Below are positions 1 to 9,374 of a DNA stretch of 64,000 nucleotides, in pieces (the stretch's first letter is position 1; the number at the start of each line of letters is the position of its first letter). Under the pieces are notes generated by a model. The model was given only the letters and a program-made list of their open reading frames with translations, ran no database searches and had not been told where the DNA came from. The position numbers were made by a program, and so were the translations under genes. The DNA comes from an uncultured Lachnospiraceae bacterium. GTDB taxonomy: Bacteria > Bacillota_A > Clostridia > Lachnospirales > Lachnospiraceae. Location of the stretch: NCBI GenBank assembly GCA_902801585.1, contig CADCIU010000007.1:1-64000 (forward strand), written 5' to 3'.

Positions 1-3000
1 GAGAACACGAACCTGCTCCTCTATACCGGGGGCAGCCGCCGCTGGGTCAGCAGCATCCCCAATGACGTGAACAGCGTGCTGGACCTGTCCAAAGACGAAA
101 ACCTGCGGATCGCCGCGCAGACGGACATGTCCGCCAATATGGGCTCCCCGGAGACGCTGGCGGAGTTCATTAACTACTGCACGCGCAATTACCCGGCGGA
201 GCATTATGCACTGATCCTGTGGGACCACGGCGGCGGACCGCTGTGGGGATACGGCAGTGATGAGCTGTTCGGCAACGACAGCCTGCTCCTGGATGAGCTG
301 CGCACCGCGATGGACAGCACGGAGTTCGGCAGAGGCAAAAAACTGGACTGGGTCGGTTTTGACGCATGCCTGATGGGGTCTCTGGAGAATGCGGCGCTGT
401 GGAAGGACTACGCGCAGTACCTGATCGGTTCCGAGGAACTGGAAGCGGGCCGGGGCTGGGATTACCATTTCCTTAGCACGCTCAATGAGACACAGGACGC
501 GGAAGAGATCGTGAGAGCGGTTGTCGACGCTTTCGGAAGTTATTATGAGGAGAACAAGTCTGAGTTTTTCAATCCCGACGTGACGCTGTCCGCCATGGAC
601 CTGTCGAAGACAGAGGAAGTTGTGGGAGCTGTGGACACGCTGTTTGCTTCGATGGAGCAGGGGATCGGAGAAGGCAGCTATGCATCGCTCAACCAGGCGA
701 GGAGCCGCACCAAGTCATTTGGGCTGGGAGCGGCAGGAAGTGTAGAGGAGGCTTACGACCTGCTGGACCTTCAGGATTTTGCACTACAGCTGGAGGATAT
801 GTATCCGGAGGAGAGCGCGGCTGTCGCGTCTGCTGTAGACGATATGGTCATCCATTCCACCTCCAACGTGGAGGGAACGGGAGGCATGTCGATCTATGTG
901 CCCGGAAACAACAAGTCGCTATTCAATGTCTCAGGGGACCTGCGAGCTGATGAAAAGGAATTGTCCCCGCAGTACCAGTCGTTTGTGGAATCCTATACGA
1001 ATGAATGGTTCGGCGAATCCGAGATCGACTGGCATCTGGAAGAGCTGCAGGAGGGAGACGGAGAGCTGACCCTGCAGCTGACGGGGGAACAGGCGGAGAA
1101 TGTGTCGCAGGCGTATTATACCGTACTGCGGCGGGACGGGGCATATATGGCCTGCGCCATGAATAAGGTTCCCTTGGAAGCCGATGAGAACGGTGTGCTC
1201 CATATCCCGGCGGATCCGATGCTGGTGACTGTAATGTCGGATACGTATGCGTCCGGATTACCTTGGACATGTCTGCAGACCGGCAGCAAGGACGGAGTGA
1301 ATACCTACAAGACGGCAAATACATATGTCACAGCTGCAGGTGCGTTTTATGACATATCTTCACAGCTGGACGAGCGGGTCGATCTGACATTCAGGAACAG
1401 GGAGGGAGAGAATACAACGGAAGTGGTGGACGTCCTTTCTGTGTCAGGGAGTGTCGCCGGCAACGGGAAAGGCTCCGTTGATATGTCCAACTATACCTCC
1501 GTGATCGATATGGGAGGTTTCGAATACACGACTAAAAGGAAAGAGAATGGGGAGATCCTGCCCTTCAGGGATTGGGACAGTGCAGACGGCGGCATTCGAA
1601 TTGAAAGTGGTCCCGTTCCCGTTGACAGCAGTTTTCGCTTTATTATGAAACCGGCCTCCGAATTTGATGAGGATTTTGCCTGCCAGGTAGTGATCAAAGA
1701 TGTGCATGACGGTGTTCATGCGACGGAATGCCTGGATTTTCCCGCAATCTCTTCAAGGGAGATCGTAGAAGAAAGCACACCGAACGGCATGCTCCGATAT
1801 GAACTGTTCGAAGATCATGCGGAGGTGTGCGGTTATCAGGGATCCGATGTGAGTCTGGAGATTCCCTCCGCAGTCGCAGGGAAACCTGTGACAGTGATAG
1901 CGGATTCTTCTTTGGCATCAGAAAATGTCATTACCCATGTCACACTGCCGGAAACGATCCAAGAGATCGGAAGCTGGTCTATGCCGCATGGACTGTTAAG
2001 CGTGGATATGCCTGAGGGACTAAAAACGATAGGAAACTATGCGTTCAGCGGCTATTCTTCCAGGGAGATCCATATTCCGGACAGTGTGGAGTTTATAGGT
2101 CATTGTGCCTTTGATGGCTCAGAACTGGAGAGCGTCACACTTCCGGTATCACTTCAGAGAATTTGTGCAATGCCGTTTCGTGACTGTCAGAATCTGAAAG
2201 AGATCCTGATCAGTGAGGACAACACGAATTATAAAACCGCAGACGGTGTTCTCTATACGGAGGATGGAAAGACTCTGGTCCAGTATCCGCAGGCAAAAGG
2301 GGATAGTTATGTGATCGAGGAAGGAACGGAGACGATCGCCTATGGTGCATTTGCCGTAATGCTATCAGACAGCAGCCTCAGCAAGGTGGAGTTCCCCCAA
2401 TCACTAAAAATAATTGAAAATGCGGCATTTTATCGCTGTCCGCTTCAGGAGGCACCGGTTCTTCCTGACTCTGTGGAGAAGATCGGTGTACTGGCGTTTG
2501 GAGATGACCTTTCCGGCGGACACGCGGAAAATCCGATTGGAACGCTGCATTTGGGCCCCAATGTAAAGTATATAGGCGGAGAAGCCTTTTCCTATTTGGG
2601 AATCGATGGCTTTGAGGTGGACCCGGGCAATGAAGCATATGGTTCCTGCGGCGGATTTTTGACCAATAAGGCAAAGGATACAATCCTGGAGGCGCCCAGA
2701 GGCATTGGGCATAACATCATAGTTCCGAAAGGGATCACGACACTTCCGGATCAGGTCTTCATGATTTACGACCAGGAAGGAGATTTCTATTTACCGGACT
2801 CTGTATTTCGTTTCGGAAAGGATACGTTCGGATATGTGGATTCGTCATTCAGAGACTTTTCCAATATGACGATCCACTGTTCAGAAGGGTCTGCGGCAGA
2901 GGCTTATGCGATGTATTATGCCATTCCCTATGATGCAAACACAACTCCGGAGGAAAAGGAAGAGCCGTATGCCGGAGAATTCACTGAAGAGACATCAGTG

Positions 3001-4155
3001 AGCGGCGTGTCCACTTTGAGCTGGCGTGTTTATCCGGATCATGCGGAGCTGGTGGGGATCGAAAATGAGTATGAAGAAAGAGAAGAGAACGGCGACTCCT
3101 ATATTTGGATAGAAGACTGTGAAATCCCTGCCGAATATAAGGGGCTTCCTGTGACCGTGCTGGGCTTAAGCGAAGAAGAAGAGGAAGTCGAATACCCGGA
3201 TGCTTATGTAGATAAGCTGACGATTCCGGAAACCGTCAGTGTTATCCATTTAAGCTTATTGGAAGATTTAAGAGTTCTGGCCCAGGTAGAAGTGGCTGAC
3301 GGGAATACTTCTTATAAAAGCAATGAGGGAGTGCTCTTTACGGGGGATGGCAAAGAACTTCTGCTTTATCCCGGTTATAGAGAAGGAGAAGAATACGAGA
3401 TTCCGAACGGGACGGAGAGAATTGCGGAAAAGGCATTTTATCTTAACATGCGCCTGAAAAAAATAACATTCCCGGACACCGTGACGGTGATTGAAGAGAA
3501 TGCCTTCTACAGCTGCTTTGAACTCAGTGAAGTAAAGCTCAATGAAGGGCTTACGACAATTGGTGATTATGCGTTTGACGATACTTACCTCCAAAACCTG
3601 AAGATCCCCTCAACGGTGGAAACGATCGGAATCACGGCCTTTGAGCTTCATGCTGATTTCGGGACGATTCAGCTGCCGGAGAATCTCAAGGAAATGGGCT
3701 ATGAGGCATTTGCAGCAGCGACTTTTATGGGCGAATTCTTCCTTCAGGATACACTCAGGATTCCGCCTTCACTCAATTTTGAATCGAATATGATGGAAGG
3801 CGTGCTGGTCAAACAATATGAGGCGGATAAAAATAATCCGTATCACACGGTGATCGACGGGCTGTTAATGAGTAAAGACGGAAAGACACTCATTGCAGTT
3901 CCGGGACAAAGAGAAGGGGTACTGTATGTGCCCGATGGGGTAACGGTGATTTCTTATAGCGGTGCGTTCAAGGACAGCCGAAATCTGACGGATGTATACC
4001 TGCCGGAGTCTGTACAGGTTATAGGTGATCTGGGATCGGAGATTGATTACGAACCCTGCCCTTATAAGATTCACTGCTATGAGGGGTCGGACGCGCAGAG
4101 AGAGCTCGATAAAGAAGGCATTCCCTGGGTGAAAATAGAAGCGGACGGAAAGTGA
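1..4155 (+). CDS. Clostripain-family (C11) cysteine peptidase with leucine-rich repeats, 5' partial
   Basis: The reading frame is open from base 1, so the start, signal peptide and N-terminus lie upstream of the window. The peptidase part holds the two catalytic residues of family C11: His in LWDHGGG (codon 226-228) and Cys in WVGFDACLMG (codon 367-369). A beta-rich middle region follows. From about 1.9 kb on come many BspA-like leucine-rich repeats of the IPDSVEFIGHCAF type, broken by two islands where the pattern restarts. Family knowledge: C11 enzymes cut after Arg or Lys and self-process; BspA-type repeats mediate binding at the cell surface. A complete paralogue lies at 48581-53434 and aligns along its whole length, so this protein is probably also an exported lipoprotein. 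It is the first gene of a + strand cassette with the membrane protein at 4210 and the kinase at 5213. The substrate is unknown. Confidence 0.88.
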   Translation, partial: ENTNLLLYTGGSRRWVSSIPNDVNSVLDLSKDENLRIAAQTDMSANMGSPETLAEFINYCTRNYPAEHYALILWDHGGGPLWGYGSDELFGNDSLLLDELRTAMDSTEFGRGKKLDWVGFDACLMGSLENAALWKDYAQYLIGSEELEAGRGWDYHFLSTLNETQDAEEIVRAVVDAFGSYYEENKSEFFNPDVTLSAMDLSKTEEVVGAVDTLFASMEQGIGEGSYASLNQARSRTKSFGLGAAGSVEEAYDLLDLQDFALQLEDMYPEESAAVASAVDDMVIHSTSNVEGTGGMSIYVPGNNKSLFNVSGDLRADEKELSPQYQSFVESYTNEWFGESEIDWHLEELQEGDGELTLQLTGEQAENVSQAYYTVLRRDGAYMACAMNKVPLEADENGVLHIPADPMLVTVMSDTYASGLPWTCLQTGSKDGVNTYKTANTYVTAAGAFYDISSQLDERVDLTFRNREGENTTEVVDVLSVSGSVAGNGKGSVDMSNYTSVIDMGGFEYTTKRKENGEILPFRDWDSADGGIRIESGPVPVDSSFRFIMKPASEFDEDFACQVVIKDVHDGVHATECLDFPAISSREIVEESTPNGMLRYELFEDHAEVCGYQGSDVSLEIPSAVAGKPVTVIADSSLASENVITHVTLPETIQEIGSWSMPHGLLSVDMPEGLKTIGNYAFSGYSSREIHIPDSVEFIGHCAFDGSELESVTLPVSLQRICAMPFRDCQNLKEILISEDNTNYKTADGVLYTEDGKTLVQYPQAKGDSYVIEEGTETIAYGAFAVMLSDSSLSKVEFPQSLKIIENAAFYRCPLQEAPVLPDSVEKIGVLAFGDDLSGGHAENPIGTLHLGPNVKYIGGEAFSYLGIDGFEVDPGNEAYGSCGGFLTNKAKDTILEAPRGIGHNIIVPKGITTLPDQVFMIYDQEGDFYLPDSVFRFGKDTFGYVDSSFRDFSNMTIHCSEGSAAEAYAMYYAIPYDANTTPEEKEEPYAGEFTEETSVSGVSTLSWRVYPDHAELVGIENEYEEREENGDSYIWIEDCEIPAEYKGLPVTVLGLSEEEEEVEYPDAYVDKLTIPETVSVIHLSLLEDLRVLAQVEVADGNTSYKSNEGVLFTGDGKELLLYPGYREGEEYEIPNGTERIAEKAFYLNMRLKKITFPDTVTVIEENAFYSCFELSEVKLNEGLTTIGDYAFDDTYLQNLKIPSTVETIGITAFELHADFGTIQLPENLKEMGYEAFAAATFMGEFFLQDTLRIPPSLNFESNMMEGVLVKQYEADKNNPYHTVIDGLLMSKDGKTLIAVPGQREGVLYVPDGVTVISYSGAFKDSRNLTDVYLPESVQVIGDLGSEIDYEPCPYKIHCYEGSDAQRELDKEGIPWVKIEADGK

Positions 4156-4209
4156 GCAGCAGTAAATTGGAAACAGAAAACACCGGACTAAGTTAGAGGA
4201 GGAAAAGTA

Positions 4210-5082
4210 ATGGAACAGCAGAATGAGACCAAGAAAACAAATAAAGGCGGCGCCGCCGGATTTATAATCCTCCGAGCAGTGCTCGGATTGCTCTTAGTTG
4301 TGATCTTCGCGGCGGGAAGCAATTTTTTGCATGCCAACTCGAAGTTGCTCAGGAGAACAAAGACGCAGGACCTCAATGCGATCATTCAAAACGGTGAAGA
4401 CTTACCGGAGGGGGAATTTGTCTCGCTGAAAGTCCGGTTTCCTCTGGGACAATATGCGGAGCAAAGTCATGAACTCACTTACGGAGGTTCAGACTCGGGA
4501 TTTACAAGCGGAATGGACTATTATTATCTGATCTTTCTTGAAGATTATACATTTCTGTCTGTGAAAGTCTCTAATAACGAAGATATAAGGGCACTTGATA
4601 ATCTTTATGATGAGCTGAATGCAATGGAAAGTATAGGGTCGTTTGATGACCTCAGCAATTATGTCGAATTATCAGGTAAGCTAGAGAAAATGACAGACAG
4701 CGAATTGATCAGCTATTACAAAGAAGGTGTGTCCTATCTGGATGTTGATGAGAACAGTGAGTATGTCCGCCTGTATGAACTGGATACTACGGCGATTCCC
4801 ACCCAGAATATAATCATTCTGGTAGTCTGTGTGGCAGCTGTCATTGGAGCGGTCTATCTTATCTTCCGGTTACAGAAGAAAAAGAAAAAAGAAGAAGGAA
4901 TGAGCTATTCTGTATCGGGAAATGTGCAGGGAACCCCGAATCCTGCAGAGACGCCGACAAGCACGCAGACAGGCTCTGACCAGGCAGCAGCACCTGCAAG
5001 CGCGGAAACAACAGGGACAGGATATGAGTCGGATTTTGTGACGGCGGAAAGAAACAGAGAATCGGATCCGCTGTATAAATAA
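4210..5082 (+). CDS. Two-pass membrane protein of unknown function
   Basis: 290 residues, start set by the ribosome binding site AGAGGAGG ten bases upstream. I do not recognise a family. The N-terminus is short and polar, then a hydrophobic helix at about residues 16-40, an extracytoplasmic acidic domain of roughly 150 residues, a second helix at about 196-217, a stop-transfer run of lysines, and a Ser/Thr/Ala/Pro-rich cytoplasmic tail. The topology (both ends inside, one outer loop) is inferred from hydrophobicity and the positive-inside rule. It starts 54 bases after the C11-LRR gene and precedes the zinc-ribbon kinase, so it could link the surface peptidase to the kinase. The Ser/Thr-rich tail is a plausible phosphorylation target, but that is only inference. 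Confidence 0.75.
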   Translation: MEQQNETKKTNKGGAAGFIILRAVLGLLLVVIFAAGSNFLHANSKLLRRTKTQDLNAIIQNGEDLPEGEFVSLKVRFPLGQYAEQSHELTYGGSDSGFTSGMDYYYLIFLEDYTFLSVKVSNNEDIRALDNLYDELNAMESIGSFDDLSNYVELSGKLEKMTDSELISYYKEGVSYLDVDENSEYVRLYELDTTAIPTQNIIILVVCVAAVIGAVYLIFRLQKKKKKEEGMSYSVSGNVQGTPNPAETPTSTQTGSDQAAAPASAETTGTGYESDFVTAERNRESDPLYK

Positions 5083-5212
5083 TCAACAGAACTGACGAAA
5101 TAATTGCTTTACAGGCATTTGCCTTCGCCGTTGTAGTATAAGGGCAAGCAAATTAGCTCAAACTGAACTAATGGGTAAATCGGCATCAGGTCAACAATGA
5201 AGGTAAAAAAAA

Positions 5213-7543
5213 ATGAAAGCTATTAAATGCCCCTCATGCGGAGCGAACATAAAGGCAGGGACTCGTAGGTGCGAGTATTGTGGTACATATCTGGCTAATA
5301 CGATCAGTGACGCTCAGTCAAGGATTTCGACACCCAATCCGATGGCTCTTATTCCGGGGACGGTGCTGAACAACCGTTATCGGATCAATTCCATGGTGGG
5401 ACAGGGCGGTTTTGGAATTGTTTATGACGGAACGGACATCGAGCTGAACCGTCATGTGGCTATTAAGGAGTTTTTTCCCGGAAGCAATGTCTTTCGCAAC
5501 GCACATGCTTCTGCAGCTATAACCATTTACGGTGATACCCCCTCGTATTATAAAGGGCTGGAGGACTTCTACCAAGAGGGAGTCCGTTTAGCACAATTCA
5601 GTGGAGACCCGAATATAGTCAGTGTCTATCACACATTCCGGGAAAACGACACCGCTTATTTGGTGATGGAATTTCTGGACGGGCAGACGCTGGAAAAGCA
5701 GCTCAAAGAGAGAGGAAAATTGTCCTGGGAAGAGACGCTTCGAATTGTAAAACCGGTTGCTAATGCGCTGGAACGTGTACATGCCAAAGGGTTCTTACAT
5801 CGCGACCTGACGCCTTCCAATATCATGATCGGGAAGGATGGGAACGTGAAGCTTCTGGATTTTGGCGCCGCAAGGCAGAGTGATCCGGATGACAGGTCCC
5901 TCTCTGTTATTCTTAAATACGACTATGCCCCGCCCGAACAGTTTGACAGGCACGGCATTCAGGGAACTTATACTGATGTTTACGCTCTGTGTACCACAAT
6001 CTACCAGATGCTGGCCGGCGACTTGCCGAACAGGGCATACGACGGGACCATCAAGACGCTGTCACAAATCGGAATTAAAGTGCCTCCGGCAGCTGAAGAA
6101 GCCATCATGTCTGGCCTGCAGACAGATTACAAAAAAAGACTGCAGACGGTAACAGAACTTAGAGATGCGCTTTTTACAGAGAAACCGGCAGAAGCCGGGG
6201 CGAAGAAAACCGCCGGTGGCCGCTCCAAGAACGGCGGGAAGTGGATTGCAGCCTTTTTGATAAGCGCAGCAATTGCGGTATTTGCCGTGCTTATGTATAA
6301 GGGGTTCCGTCCTGCAGGTCAAAATACAGCGGGAACCAATTCCGCAGATCAGAAATCAGGAGTTTCAGATTCCGAGAAGCAGGCGGAAGCGAAGTATTAT
6401 AAAACAGTCTATGTCAAGAACATGGAGATCAAAGAGTATACTAAGCCATTTACACATGAAGCAGGGACGGAGATCATTGCTGTCATAAAGAACAATTCCA
6501 TTGAGACAAGAACGGTTGAAATGAAGGTCACTGCCATTGAAAAGAACAGCGGTGAGACCGTTACAAACGGAGACACTGTCTTTGCAGTGGCTCCCGGGGA
6601 AACAACGATCGCCACAACGTGGTTTGAACATCAAGTGGACAGTTTTGAGGCGTCGTATACCTGTTCCAAGACAGAGGAGCTGTCTATCATCAATGACCTG
6701 GAAGTGGAAGCGACACAAAACGCCTGCAACTTGATACTTGCGGTGACCAATAATAGTAAATACATAGGTCATTTATCGGCATATGGACTGTTCATGGATG
6801 AGAACGGCAAAGTAATCGGGCTTGATGAGGAAAGTCTGTGTAACGCTGATGTGATGAGCTTGATGCCCGGAGAAACCAGGTATGTAGAGTTGGATTGCTC
6901 AAGGTATGACAATGTAGTGTATGACAATGTAGAGTATTATTTCCAGGGGTTCGCATCGAGACCGGATGCGGAGACAGCGAAATCTGTGGCAGATATATCA
7001 GATTTTGACTTTGGAGAGTATTTGATCAAATCAAAATATGGCGGGTATAACTATATTTTGACAACAAAGAATAATTCGGGCAAGGAAGTCGTCATTAAGG
7101 GTACGGCGATTGCTTACGATGAGGAGGGTACGCCGATTGGCGTGGTAGATAATACGCTGCAGGCAATTGCACCAGGGGAAGAGAGTGCATTGGAATTCAC
7201 GTTCTTTGATTTGACTGATATCAGTAAAGTTGAGTACAAACTGGATTTCGGGAAGCCGCTCTATACGATGTCGCTGTGCAGTCAGATATCTGCGGAGGAA
7301 ATCGTCAAGGATGATGAACCCTATTTGCGGCTGGTGAACAACAGCGATAAAACAGCGGATGATGTAGATGTTTATGTCATATTTATGGACGAAAACGACA
7401 ATCCGGTGTGTTGTGAATGGGAAATACTCTTTGATATGGAGCCCGGAGTGGTATACGAGGAGTCGTTGTTTCCGGAAGAGGAATATGATCACATAAAGTG
7501 CTATATTGCGGCGACATACGATTTGCACAAATATAGAGATTAA
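5213..7543 (+). CDS. Zinc-ribbon Ser/Thr protein kinase with one membrane helix and extracellular domain
   Basis: 776 residues. Residues 5-25 form a zinc ribbon (CPSC then CEYC). The kinase domain spans about 50-325 with glycine loop GQGGFGIVYDG, VAIK lysine (VAIKEFF), catalytic loop HRDLTPSN, metal-binding DFG (LLDFGAAR) and PPE in the activation segment (YAPPEQF). The usual Lys two residues after the catalytic Asp is Thr here. A transmembrane helix at about 345-365 (WIAAFLISAAIAVFAVLMY) separates it from an outer region of about 400 residues built of similar beta-rich segments (repeated themes like V.NNS and PGE). This is the Hanks-type (PknB-like) layout with a different sensor part from PASTA. 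It follows the C11-LRR and two-pass membrane genes and precedes the lectin-like gene, suggesting a surface-sensing cassette. Substrates are unknown. Confidence 0.88.
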   Translation: MKAIKCPSCGANIKAGTRRCEYCGTYLANTISDAQSRISTPNPMALIPGTVLNNRYRINSMVGQGGFGIVYDGTDIELNRHVAIKEFFPGSNVFRNAHASAAITIYGDTPSYYKGLEDFYQEGVRLAQFSGDPNIVSVYHTFRENDTAYLVMEFLDGQTLEKQLKERGKLSWEETLRIVKPVANALERVHAKGFLHRDLTPSNIMIGKDGNVKLLDFGAARQSDPDDRSLSVILKYDYAPPEQFDRHGIQGTYTDVYALCTTIYQMLAGDLPNRAYDGTIKTLSQIGIKVPPAAEEAIMSGLQTDYKKRLQTVTELRDALFTEKPAEAGAKKTAGGRSKNGGKWIAAFLISAAIAVFAVLMYKGFRPAGQNTAGTNSADQKSGVSDSEKQAEAKYYKTVYVKNMEIKEYTKPFTHEAGTEIIAVIKNNSIETRTVEMKVTAIEKNSGETVTNGDTVFAVAPGETTIATTWFEHQVDSFEASYTCSKTEELSIINDLEVEATQNACNLILAVTNNSKYIGHLSAYGLFMDENGKVIGLDEESLCNADVMSLMPGETRYVELDCSRYDNVVYDNVEYYFQGFASRPDAETAKSVADISDFDFGEYLIKSKYGGYNYILTTKNNSGKEVVIKGTAIAYDEEGTPIGVVDNTLQAIAPGEESALEFTFFDLTDISKVEYKLDFGKPLYTMSLCSQISAEEIVKDDEPYLRLVNNSDKTADDVDVYVIFMDENDNPVCCEWEILFDMEPGVVYEESLFPEEEYDHIKCYIAATYDLHKYRD

Positions 7544-7623
7544 CTATGCCGGAGGTAACGCCGGATTTTACTGATCGGCAGGGGCGTTCATACAAAACAT
7601 TAAGTCAAAAGAGGGACAACACG

Positions 7624-9264
7624 ATGAAATGGATTTCAAAAAAATCAGCTCTTTTTACACTTACTTCAATGATGATCACATCACAGGTTCCATGCAGTTT
7701 TGCATTTGCTGCTGAAGATAATCTTTTTTATCAGAACGGTCACACGTATGCTTTCTTGGATGCAGAGGCATATGGACTTGAGTCCTATAGGGAAGTGGCA
7801 GCATTTTGCCGGCATTACGGAGGACACTTGGCCGTTATCAATAATGAGGAAGAGAACCGATTCCTTTTCAAAACATTGGAAGAGCATTATACCAAGACGG
7901 CATTCTTTGGATATTCCGACGCCGGTCGGGAAGACTGCTGGGTATGGACGGACGAAAAAAGCAGCTACGAAAACTGGACCCGGGATGGAGACTGGGACCT
8001 GCCGGATAACGGAAGCGGCTGGGGCGGCGATGAAGACTATGCCGAGTTCAACTATGAGCGTGGGAAGGATGGAATCCCTAACGACGGAACATGGAATGAT
8101 GCGCCGTTTATGGACAACACCAGTATCTTCATTTGCGAATGGGATCATAAAGTAAATAACGGCATCCTGAGCGAAGGGAAGGAACAAGACAAAGTATATG
8201 AAGGGTATATTGATGTCCTGAATGAATACAAAAGCAACATTGTCAAGTGGGAAGACAAGTGGGATGAGAGCAACCGCTATTGGACGAAAGAATACAATGG
8301 TGATTACGAATTCCTTCTGGATACAAGGCAGATTGCTTTCAAAGATATTAATGAAGACGGCATAGAAGAACTGCTGTTTATTGCCGAGACAGATGAGACG
8401 GGATTGGACGGGGCAGAAGAGTACACCAAAGATTTGTATATTTTTACAATGAAAAATGATGAGGCTGTAAAAGTATTTCAGACCCGGGCCTATGCGGAGG
8501 CCGCAGGCGGGTGGAGATATCTTATTGCAGAGACAAAGGGTCATCAGCTGGCCATTGCGATTTCGACGATTGATGCTTTCGAAGAGTGTACGATGGATCA
8601 GTATACTTTTGACGGGAGATCTCTTAAGCAGACTGCGCACCAAGCTGTATTTATGGATGAGTATGATAATGAATCCAGGCCCAGATATACGGTTGAGAAA
8701 GATGGCAGAAATGAGGATGTTTCCAAAGAACGGCTGGAAGATGAAGTAATAAAGTTTACAGAGAAACTCGAAACACCTTTGATCAGGAGCGGGGGAGGTT
8801 CGAGCCTTGAAGTGTATGATATTGCAGAACAGATAGAGTGCTGTTCAATGAATTATAGGGAAGCTGTCAATTATCTGAAGAGCATTACAGAGGGCACAGA
8901 AGAAGCCGGATACGACAATGACACAGAGGAAACGCAGGGGAACGGTGGAATCCGTGAAGGCAGCTATTCCTGCAGCAACGGAGAATACCTCTCATCACTC
9001 GAAGTCTATGATAAGGATACAGGGGAATGCTATTTGGGATTTTGGCATAATTACGGTTCATCCGCATCTGATTTCGACTTCAATTTCTATCTGGAAGAAG
9101 ACAGATCCGATTACAAAGTGACAGACAACAGATCAAATGATGTTTACGAAATGACTATTGAATGGGATGACAGTGAGGTAGAAATCTATCTGAGAAATAC
9201 GAACGGCGTTACGCAGCTGCTCGGTTATGAATCGGAGGGCGGGTGTACGTTTACTTATAGATAG
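7624..9264 (+). CDS. Secreted protein with C-type-lectin-like domain
   Basis: 546 residues from the ATG at 7624. An in-frame ATG at 7546 would add 26 polar residues before the signal peptide and has no good ribosome binding site, while GAGGGACAACACG precedes 7624. The N-terminus (MKWISKKSALFTL onward) is a signal peptide ending near CSFAFAAE. Residues about 35-155 form a C-type-lectin-like domain, with NGHTYAF, GGHLAVINNEEEN, a tryptophan-rich centre and the GTWND motif that binds calcium in the family. A calcium-loop-like sequence DINEDGIEELLF follows near residue 215, as in FG-GAP/EF-hand repeats. The rest is acidic and unrecognised. It sits directly after the kinase gene and ends at a strong palindrome. 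It is probably surface or secreted; its ligand is unknown. Confidence 0.8.
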   Translation: MKWISKKSALFTLTSMMITSQVPCSFAFAAEDNLFYQNGHTYAFLDAEAYGLESYREVAAFCRHYGGHLAVINNEEENRFLFKTLEEHYTKTAFFGYSDAGREDCWVWTDEKSSYENWTRDGDWDLPDNGSGWGGDEDYAEFNYERGKDGIPNDGTWNDAPFMDNTSIFICEWDHKVNNGILSEGKEQDKVYEGYIDVLNEYKSNIVKWEDKWDESNRYWTKEYNGDYEFLLDTRQIAFKDINEDGIEELLFIAETDETGLDGAEEYTKDLYIFTMKNDEAVKVFQTRAYAEAAGGWRYLIAETKGHQLAIAISTIDAFEECTMDQYTFDGRSLKQTAHQAVFMDEYDNESRPRYTVEKDGRNEDVSKERLEDEVIKFTEKLETPLIRSGGGSSLEVYDIAEQIECCSMNYREAVNYLKSITEGTEEAGYDNDTEETQGNGGIREGSYSCSNGEYLSSLEVYDKDTGECYLGFWHNYGSSASDFDFNFYLEEDRSDYKVTDNRSNDVYEMTIEWDDSEVEIYLRNTNGVTQLLGYESEGGCTFTYR

Positions 9265-9289
9265 AAGGTGGCAAGGAGCCGGTTCTTCG

Positions 9290-9359
9290 GTGTCAAGGGG
9301 ACGGTTCTTCTGACAACTTTTTTTGAAAAAAGTTGTCAGAAGAACCGTCCCCTTGACAC
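9290..9359. repeat. Long perfect palindrome, member 1 of a dispersed repeat family
   Basis: Both arms, about 34 bases each, pair almost perfectly with essentially no loop. The outer part reads GTGTCAAGGGGACGG and the inner part TTCTTCTGACAACTTTTTT. It lies between the convergent lectin and threonine aldolase genes, with runs of T on both strands at the centre, so it may also act as a terminator. The same core occurs at 37092-37163 and 59363-59429. Confidence 0.9.
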
Positions 9360-9374
9360 TGCCCTTGACACTCT

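Noticed and set aside
7546..7623. Upstream in-frame start of the lectin-like gene
   Set aside because: It would place 26 polar residues before a clear signal peptide and lacks a ribosome binding site.
7624..9264. Target protein of a diversity-generating retroelement
   Set aside because: Although the fold is of the C-type-lectin kind, there is no reverse transcriptase or template repeat nearby and the lectin domain is at the N-terminus, not the C-terminus.
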